A stretch of 64,000 bases of DNA from NCBI GenBank assembly GCA_023313575.1, contig JAJTTP010000027.1, forward strand, positions 310,001 through 374,000, written 5' to 3'. The translations under genes were made by a program, and so were the position numbers. The notes under the pieces are model-generated. The model was not told the DNA's origin and made no database searches. It was given only the letters and a program-made list of their open reading frames with translations. This stretch comes from Eutypella sp. D-1 (taxonomy: Eukaryota; Ascomycota; Sordariomycetes; Xylariales; Diatrypaceae). This document shows positions 57,407 through 64,000 of the stretch, piece by piece; position 1 is the stretch's first letter; the number at the start of each line of letters is the position of its first letter.

Positions 57407-58957
57407 ATGAGACACCCCGTTCCGGATCTGGCCGATTATGGAATCTCTCCCGAGCATGGCTTCCTCCCGGATGTCCTGCCCCTGACGAGGCTCCCGGACC
57501 CCTACTACAACAAGTGGGAGGCCATCGCCGCCAATCTCCAGAACCTGATCCTCAGCAAGCGGCTCCGCGGCGTCATCGACCGTCTGCCCGTCCTCTCCAC
57601 CGTCGGTCTGGAACATGACGCGGAATGGAGGCGGGCCTACGTGCTCCTCACCTTCTTCGCCCACGGCTACATCTGGGGAGGTGACACTCCCTGCGACCGC
57701 GTGCCGCCGTGCCTCTCTGCCCCTTTGCTCGCCATCTGCGAACACCTCGAGGTCCCGCCCGTCTCCACGTACGCGGCCTCGGTGCTGTGGAACTTCAAGC
57801 CGCTGTTCATGGACGAGGGAATCGACGACCTCGATAATCTCGCCACCCTGCTGACCTTCACCGGCTCCCTCGACGAGTCCTGGTTCTACCTCGTCTCCGT
57901 CGCCGTCGAGGCCCGCGGCGGCCCTATCATTCTCCTCATGCTGGACGCTGTCGCCGCCGCCCGCCGCGGCGACGCCGCAACCGTCACGCGTTGCCTCTGC
58001 ACCTTCGCCGAGCGCCTCGACGACCTCGGCGCCCTGCTCCGTCGCATGAACGATAGCTGCGACCCCAGTTACTTCTACTCCCGCATCCGCCCCTTCCTCG
58101 CCGGAAGCAAGAACATGGCTGACGCCGGCCTGCCCCACGGCGTCATGTGGGACGATGGCTCGGGGAAGTCCGAGTACGTCCAGTACAGCGGCCCCAGCAA
58201 CGCGCAGAGCAGCCTCATCCAGTTCTTCGACATCGTGCTCGGCATCGAGCATCTGCCGACGGGCGAAAAGAAGCCGGCCGCCGCCGACGCAACGACCTCC
58301 TCGGCGGCGCCTCGCCACAACTTCATCCGCGACATGCGACGCTACATGCCGGGCCCGCACGCCCGCTTCCTCGAAGCCGTGGCCGAAGTCTCCAATATCC
58401 GCGCCTTCGTCCAAACCCACGCCGCCGCCGACCGCCCCCTCGCTATCGCCTACGACGCCTGTCTCGCTATGCTCCGCGCCTTCCGCGATATCCACATCGC
58501 CATCGTCACGCGGTACATCGTGCTCCCCTCGCGCGCGAACCGTGCACGCAGTCGCTCCCGCAGTCCGGAAACTGCTCGCAAGGCTGTCCCCCCTGCCTCT
58601 GCTCCCACCCAGCAGCAGAAGAAGCAGAAACAGGATCTAGCCACGGCATCTAGAAACAAGGACCAGAAGAACGTCCGTGGCACGGGAGGCACGGCCCTGA
58701 TTCCCTTCCTGAAACAGGCCCGCGATGAGACTGCCGAGCCGGCTGTCGGCGATTGGGCACGCCGCTTCATGAGCCGTCAGGCTCGTCCCCTTGGGCGCGG
58801 CGATTTCTTCCTTGGGAAACCTGCCGGTATGGATGCGGGTGTGGGTGTGGGTGTAGGCTTGGGTGGAGGTGGAGGTGGAGAGGAACCTGTTGTTGAGCAC
58901 GGCCTTGCGGGTTCTTGGACTATTGATGATGATGTGGGGGGGATCTGCCATTATTAG
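57407..58957 (+). CDS. BNA2: Indoleamine 2,3-dioxygenase
   Basis: An intronless ORF of 516 residues. It catalyses heme-dependent opening of the tryptophan indole ring to N-formylkynurenine, the first step of the kynurenine route to NAD. Family signs: DYGISPEHGFLP at the N-terminus, YVLLTFFAHGYIW with the substrate-pocket region, LPVPP-like VPPCLSAPLLAICEHL, ESWFYLVSVAVEARGGP, and SSLIQFFDIVLGIEH. The proximal heme ligand is His363 in FRDIHIAIVTRYIV, with the following VLPSR. RDMRRYMPGPHARFLEAV is the conserved segment before it. After residue 378 there is a C-terminal extension of about 135 residues, Arg/Ser-rich then Gly/Val-rich, longer than in human IDO1 (about 403 residues in total). A large antisense ORF here is a GC3 artefact. 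Confidence 0.94.
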   Translation: MRHPVPDLADYGISPEHGFLPDVLPLTRLPDPYYNKWEAIAANLQNLILSKRLRGVIDRLPVLSTVGLEHDAEWRRAYVLLTFFAHGYIWGGDTPCDRVPPCLSAPLLAICEHLEVPPVSTYAASVLWNFKPLFMDEGIDDLDNLATLLTFTGSLDESWFYLVSVAVEARGGPIILLMLDAVAAARRGDAATVTRCLCTFAERLDDLGALLRRMNDSCDPSYFYSRIRPFLAGSKNMADAGLPHGVMWDDGSGKSEYVQYSGPSNAQSSLIQFFDIVLGIEHLPTGEKKPAAADATTSSAAPRHNFIRDMRRYMPGPHARFLEAVAEVSNIRAFVQTHAAADRPLAIAYDACLAMLRAFRDIHIAIVTRYIVLPSRANRARSRSRSPETARKAVPPASAPTQQQKKQKQDLATASRNKDQKNVRGTGGTALIPFLKQARDETAEPAVGDWARRFMSRQARPLGRGDFFLGKPAGMDAGVGVGVGLGGGGGGEEPVVEHGLAGSWTIDDDVGGICHY

Positions 58958-60267
58958 CAGGTAGATTGGGGTGGTGGTACTGGCTTTGATTGGTTGGGCT
59001 GCGTGCTGTGGTGGCGGATGGACTTGGGTGAGAGATGCTTGCTTGTTCTGTTAGTTCAACGCATAGAAATTACACACATGAGATGATGGCTTAAGTAGAT
59101 ACGTGCCATACCCAACCTCATCCGGCACGCCGTGGATTCGAGCCCCGACGATGAGATAAGGGATGAGCTTAACCAGCTTCATCTTTGACCCTCCTCCTCT
59201 CCCTCCCCGGATCCGGGTTCCCAGACATGCATGCATGTGCGAGGCACGAAGGTCTTTAGTCGTCTCTGCCTAGGTACTTACCCATCTAGTGAGGTACCAA
59301 ACCTCTTGGTTTTTTTACTCTCTGTGACTGGGAGAGAATTTAGTGAATACACACACAGCTGTCACGCTTTTGAAAATAAGTAAGTGCGGGATATTGGGAT
59401 AATCCTGACGATGGAGGTATTAGGCGCGCTCTCGTTGAATGGTATATGCTGTCTGTCTGTTTGACATCGAGGGTTTTTTTATACGTGCCGGAGCGTGATG
59501 GTGTAACTCTTTCCACATTTAGGTCCACGTTTAGGTAGGTGGGTAGGTAGGTAGGTAGGTGTGTATGTTTTTGGTGTCGGGATTGAGATACAACGTTGAG
59601 TTTCGCTGGTTGGCCGGCTTTCTACCGCTGCTTTGCTGGCGTCACTGGCTCCGTAACGGGAGAGCAGCTCGGAACGGCCCGGTGCCAAGTCGGAGATATC
59701 CACTGGCGATGGATACCCGACTTAGGCGGGTCACGGCGGGCGACCAACAAATAAATCGAGAAGTTCAATATAAGATTTATTGATTCATTGAGAATTGGGT
59801 TACTCAAGTCCAAACCGATTTCGATCTGATGAATAGCTCTAGTTCAGTTATTTGGTTAGAAACCGACTAATGAATGTATACTTGACGTCATGTCTCGGGC
59901 CCTGGTGCCCGAATCATTCCATGCCCTCTTTGTTTTCCCATCCAGTACCCCATGGCGGATTACTCAACTCCGATTGTGCAACGTGTGATAGTGATTAATA
60001 ACCCCCGTGATCACACGGAGTGTATTTTGTCTTGGCAGACTAGGTTCAAACTTTTTTTTGGTCATCATAACAGTACGGATACCTTACCCATCGGACCGGT
60101 CGACTCCTCACTGGCGTAAGCATCGTATGGGGAACCCCCCAATCATCTATCTAGCCAATCCCTAACTACATCTCGACAAGACCTGGCAGCCCGATAGCTC
60201 TTCCGAAGCATTCATTAGAGTACATACCAACCTCACAAGCAACCCCTTTCTAAATCCTTTCAGCGCG
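58958..60267. other. Intergenic region
   Basis: About 1.3 kb without a gene. It has CTAGGTAC words at 59271 and 59297, and a (GGTA)n run (about 59532-59561). Confidence 0.5.
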
Positions 60268-61128
60268 ATGTCTCAATTTGCCACGTACCCGAGCCTGAGC
60301 GGCAAGACGGTGCTGATCACGGGCGCGGCCGAGGGGATCGGGGCCGCGGCCGTGGAGCTGTTCTGTCGGCAGGGCAGCCAGGTGGTGTTCCTTGACTACA
60401 ACGAGGAGTCGGCGCAGAAGCTGATCGACAAAATCGCGGGGATCCCGGGCGCGACAACGCCGACGTTCAAGCCCTGCGACGTCACCGACCTCGACCGTCT
60501 GAAGCAGTGCGCCGAGGAGGCCGCGGCCGCGAGCCCGCACGCCGCCGTCGACGTCCTCGTCAATAACGCCGGCGCTGCCGGCAAGCTCTCCCGCGTCCCC
60601 ACTGTCCAGGTCACGCCGGACACTTGGGAGCGCGACGTCAATGTTAACCTCCGCAGCCAGTTCTTCCTCACGCAGGCTGTCGTCCCGTTCATGCAGAAGC
60701 AGAAATCCGGCTCTATTATTAATCTCGGCTCCATCACCTGGCGCATCCCCGCTACCGACTGCCCCGTCTATACTGCCTGCAAGGCCGCGACCATGGGCAT
60801 GACTAGGATGCATAGTAAGGAGTTTGGTGGGGACAACAGTAAGCACGCCAGCAACGCAAGAAGGATAATCTCGCTGAGTTAAGTCGTCGCTAACAACCGC
60901 GCAGTCAGGGTCAATAGCATCATGCCCGGCGCCATCGCGACGGAGAGACAGATCAAGGAGGTCCTGACCGAGGAGTATCGGGCCAGCGTCATGGCTGCCC
61001 AGAGTCTGAAGCGCGATCTCATGCCCGACGAGGTCGCGAGGCTGATCCTCTTCTTAGCTGCGGATGATTCGAGCGCCATTACTGGCTCTAGCTACGTCGT
61101 CGATGGGGGTTGGGTTAGCGACCCTTGA
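60268..61128 (+). CDS. Short-chain dehydrogenase/reductase (classical SDR)
   Basis: Two exons, 60268..60838 and 60905..61128 (GTAAGC donor, GCAG acceptor, phase 1), give 264 residues. The Rossmann cofactor loop is TGAAEGIG (residues 18-25), with an acidic residue after the second strand (FLDYNEES), which favours NAD(H). Further motifs are NNAG at 99-102, the catalytic Ser155 (NLGSITW), and YTACK (Tyr168, Lys172). The second exon starts at IRVNSIMPGAIATE and ends with the usual GSSYVVDGGWV. The substrate cannot be read from the sequence. It is transcribed in the same direction as the P450 gene 0.6 kb downstream. Confidence 0.92.
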
Positions 61129-61720
61129 GATGGTAGGGTTTGGTGCCGTACGCTTCCAGCGGGCTTTGTCTTCACGCAATGATGCAAAATTACCGTGTGA
61201 TATTCGACGTACTTGGGTATCGACTTGGATGAGCGGTTGCCCGGATAGTCTAGTCAAGGAAATGGAGATAAAGCATTACTCCTACCAACTCGACCATAAC
61301 GTGCTCTGCGGACTCGCAACTTTTATATGACAAGCAGTATCAATACGACATGTATCATGGGATAGCAATTTAGGGCAGGGATGATGCGTGTTATATGCAT
61401 GCACAACCGTCCCCCCCCCTACACCCTAGTTATCTTGCGATAAAGGGATGGAGCTTGGCACATGCGGACGACAGGAATAGAAATATCCGCCCAAATGTGC
61501 TGTGTTACAGTGTTACAACCAGCTTGATTACGATTGAGGTAGCCTAGGGAGTGTTGAACAAGAAACAGAGTTAGCTTATATACTTGTCTACAATTTGTTG
61601 TCGTTGCTTCAACTATTCCCAAGCCTGAGTTCTCCGCACACCGTGAACTCCACCTATCTCGCCCCTTCCATTCCATTTTGCCTATCCCGTTTCAATTATA
61701 GGGAAATTTAGATCATCGTC

Positions 61721-63456
61721 ATGTCCTCCAGTAACTATGCCTTCGGCTTCATCATTACCGGTGTTGTCACTCTAATCTACTTTGCCGCTCGCAAGATATC
61801 TGGCCATGACCCTCGCGAGCCGCCGCTGGCTCCGCAGTCCATTCCCATCATCGGTCACATGATAGGGCTATCACGAAGCAAGTTTAATTATTACGTCGAC
61901 CTCAGGTGCGTATCTGAACCCATGAGGTGCATGTGAGCAGTACTTAACCGTACCCTAGCCAGCAGACGGGCTCTCCCATCTTCACTATTTCTCTTCCGGG
62001 CCAGAAGATGTACGTGGTGGCGAAGCCAGAACTCATCCAGACGGTCCAGAAGCAGCATAAAACTCTCGCGTTCCCGCCTATCGAAGCTAAATTTGCGTCT
62101 AAAGTCTGCGGGGCCAGTCTGAAAGCTCAGGCCATCCTGGATAAAAATGTAAATGGTGATGAGGGTGACTTCGGCCTCTCGATGGAGTCGTACGCCGCGA
62201 TGCGCTCCGCCCTCAAGCCCGGCGCCGAGCTTGACGACATGAACCGCGTCATGATACAGGAAATTTCAAAGTTGCTCGATCTACTTCAACTGAATAAGGG
62301 AGAGTCCCGCAAGATCGGGTTGTACGCCTGGCTAAGGGATGCCATTACGACAGCTACTACCAGGTCTGTGTACGGTCCCATGAACCCATATGATGATGAG
62401 GCTATTGCCGATGCTTTTTGGTAAGTGGGCGAGGTGGACCTGAGACCCGGATCGAGTCGGACGCCACAAAGTTATGGTTCAGGGCTCACTTACGGACCAA
62501 CGATTAACCTGTTCGTGGTTAGGGAATTTGAAAGCGGTCTTATGTCGATCCTGGTCGGCGTCCTTCCTTCACTTACCGCTCGAAAGCCTATTGCGGCTCG
62601 GACCAAGGTTGCGAAGGCGTTCGAAGCATACTATAAAGCCGGCGGTGTACAGAAGGCATCGGCTCTGGCTCAGAAACGATATCAAGCAGAAATTGACAAC
62701 GACGTCCCGCTCGAAGATATCGCGCGCTATGAAGTTGGGGGTTCAATTGCTGTCTTGGTAAACACGGCACCCTCGGCGTTCTGGACGCTCCTTTTGCTCC
62801 ATTCTCACCCAAGTCTCCTTAATGATATCCGTAAAGAGATTGATGCCTGCACCGAAACAACCATCGAGAACGGCTCTACTGTCAAAACTATTGATATCAC
62901 TACCCTGAAGGAAAGTTGTCCCCTGTTGCTGTCCTCTTACCAGGAAGTGCTTCGTTATCGCTCCATGGGCACATCCGTTCGCGAGGTAATGGAAGACACC
63001 TATCTTGACCAATGGCTACTGAAAAAAGGCGCCATGCTGCAAATGCCAAGCCGGATCATCCACCAGGATCCCGACCTCTGGGGCTCCAATGTCACGGAGT
63101 TCAATCCGCGCAGGTTCCTCCCAGAAGAGAAGCGAAACCGTCCACGCGATATATGTTTCCGTGCTTTCGGGGGCGGCAAAACTCTTTGTCCCGGCCGGCA
63201 CTTCGCGACGAACGAGATCCTCGCCGTCGTCGCCGTCTTTATCGCCAGATTGGACATGAAGCCAGTGAACGGCGACTGGACACTTCCGACAACGGCGAAA
63301 ACCAATGTCGCTGCCGTCGTCATGGAGCCGGATGATGATATCCAGGTTGAGATCAAAACGCGACAAGGCTTTGATGATGTTAAATGGGCCATCAACTTGA
63401 ACAAGTCGGAGAAGGTCTTCGCCATGGTGACGGAAGATAGCGGGGAGACAGAATAG
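61721..63456 (+). CDS. Cytochrome P450 (CYP7/CYP8-like fungal class)
   Basis: Three exons, 61721..61905, 61959..62420 and 62523..63456 (both introns phase 2), give 526 residues. An N-terminal membrane anchor (FGFIITGVVTLIYFAA) is followed by the Pro-rich hinge EPPLAPQSIPIIGHM. The K-helix ExxR is EVLR at 357-360, the PERF-like region is FNPRRFLPEE, and the heme loop is FGGGKTLCPGRHFA with Cys438. The I-helix region (GGSIAVLVNTAPSAFW) lacks the usual acidic/alcohol AGxDT pair and has NTAPS instead, as in CYP7/CYP8-type enzymes, some of which are isomerases rather than monooxygenases. It is likely ER-bound and partnered by P450 reductase if it is a monooxygenase. The acceptor CCCTAG at 61958 was chosen because it gives SQQTGSPIFTISLPG. 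Confidence 0.93.
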
Positions 63457-63725
63457 ATGTCCTTGTGAGGATGCTCAGAAGCTTGGAATAATACTATCAG
63501 CTGCATCGCCCCGGCTATCCTTTCTTGTGGTGGAAGACATTATATTTAAATGGAAAGCCATTCCAAGAAAATTCCTTTCAAAGGCGCAGAGCCTTCTATT
63601 GTCTATTATTGTAACAATATCTGATCATTTGGTCTAAGTTCCGTACCTGGACGTTGATAGCCTAGTCTGTGATATGCTAGGTCAAAATAAGTGTGACATC
63701 CTATCCCTTGCAAGAGCATAAGGCT
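63457..63725. other. Short convergent spacer
   Basis: The 269 bp between the P450 stop and the minus-strand stop at 63726. It holds only 3' flanking sequence with AT-rich words. Confidence 0.5.
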
Positions 63726-64000
63726 TTACTCGTGACGCTCCCCTTCCTCAGCATTGCGGATGTGCAACGAGACATAATCCGTCGTAGGGCTGCCTTCGAG
63801 CCCAGGTTTTAGGGTCAAGGTAGGCATCTCGTAATCGCCACTGTTCTGGGCACGATACGCGATCGGCTTCGTGTCAAACAGGCACCGCAGCTTCTGACGA
63901 AGCTCGTCTGCCGAAGTCTTGAAACTCGCTTCATCCACCCTATCCGACTTATGGAGAACGAATGGCGGCAGGACATCAAAGCCGACGTAGTAGAGGAGGC
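63726..64000 (-). CDS. Probable flavodoxin-like NAD(P)H quinone oxidoreductase, C-terminal end (cut by window edge)
   Basis: The last about 91 codons of a minus-strand gene that continues past the right edge. The visible part starts LLYYVGFDVLPPFVLHKSDR and contains SADELRQKLRCLFDTKPIAY. This resembles the C-terminal part of flavodoxin-fold NAD(P)H dehydrogenases (Flavodoxin_2 family, NQO/MdaB-like), where a GF.VLPPF strand precedes a helix and a short tail. The FMN/FAD-binding N-terminal half is outside the window, so the assignment is tentative. Confidence 0.55.
   Translation of the reverse strand, partial: LLYYVGFDVLPPFVLHKSDRVDEASFKTSADELRQKLRCLFDTKPIAYRAQNSGDYEMPTLTLKPGLEGSPTTDYVSLHIRNAEEGERHE

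Noticed and set aside
57398..58495. 365-codon ORF antisense to the IDO gene
   Set aside because: It mirrors the GC-rich third positions of IDO; its composition (Gly/Glu/Val/Asp) is the typical reverse-strand shadow and no family pattern is visible.
59125..59165. GGATTCGAGCCCC resembling a tRNA B box
   Set aside because: The flanks cannot form a T-stem or acceptor stem on either strand, and no A box lies at the right distance.
1..64000. CRISPR arrays, rRNA genes, complete transposons
   Set aside because: No regularly spaced repeats, no rRNA-like conserved segments, and no transposase, reverse transcriptase or integrase coding region found in any frame.

Overview
The window is nuclear DNA of a filamentous ascomycete (Pezizomycotina, most likely a Sordariomycete; the order cannot be fixed from the sequence). 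The reasons are genes with few short introns (mostly 50-170 nt, GTRNGT donors, CTRAY branch sites, YAG acceptors), gene families restricted to or typical of these fungi (NACHT-ankyrin STAND proteins, DUF6923 propeller proteins, fungal sulfotransferases), Q/P/S-rich proteins, and many intergenic ACCTAGGT/TAGGTACCTA palindromes. Exon models were built by hand from donor, acceptor and phase; all those given as resolved stay in frame from start to stop.

Layout. 1-6.6 kb: edge of an MFS transporter, then a convergent pair of two unrelated sulfotransferase-type genes (an ASST-like secreted/membrane protein and a PAPS-type sulfotransferase). 6.6-12 kb: a 5.4 kb stretch with no convincing gene. 12-19 kb: a His-rich unknown protein, a secreted DUF6923 protein, and a large polyQ/Ser/acidic coiled-coil protein. 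19-21 kb: low-complexity repeats. 21-36 kb is a conserved block: a UBR7/Mlo2-type E3 ligase divergent from the replicative helicase subunit MCM2, a class III CoA-transferase, a bZIP regulator, and a large disordered basic protein whose frame carries internal stops.

38-50 kb is the accessory region: a multi-pass membrane protein, a protein with a duplicated C2H2-like module, and a 2214-residue NACHT-ankyrin NLR-like receptor. 50.3-53.5 kb is gene-free with a long poly-G tract and possible transposon relics. 53.5-64 kb: ESCRT-I subunit Vps23/TSG101, indoleamine 2,3-dioxygenase, a short-chain dehydrogenase, a cytochrome P450, and the C-terminal end of a probable flavodoxin-like quinone reductase at the right edge.

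Functional links: MCM2 and the UBR7 homologue share a 763 bp divergent promoter. The NLR-like gene is convergent with the C2H2-module gene, whose module type commonly accompanies fungal NLR-related genes; that locus is the best candidate for an under-described system. The SDR, P450 and oxidoreductase at the right edge may be the start of a small catabolic or secondary-metabolism cluster.
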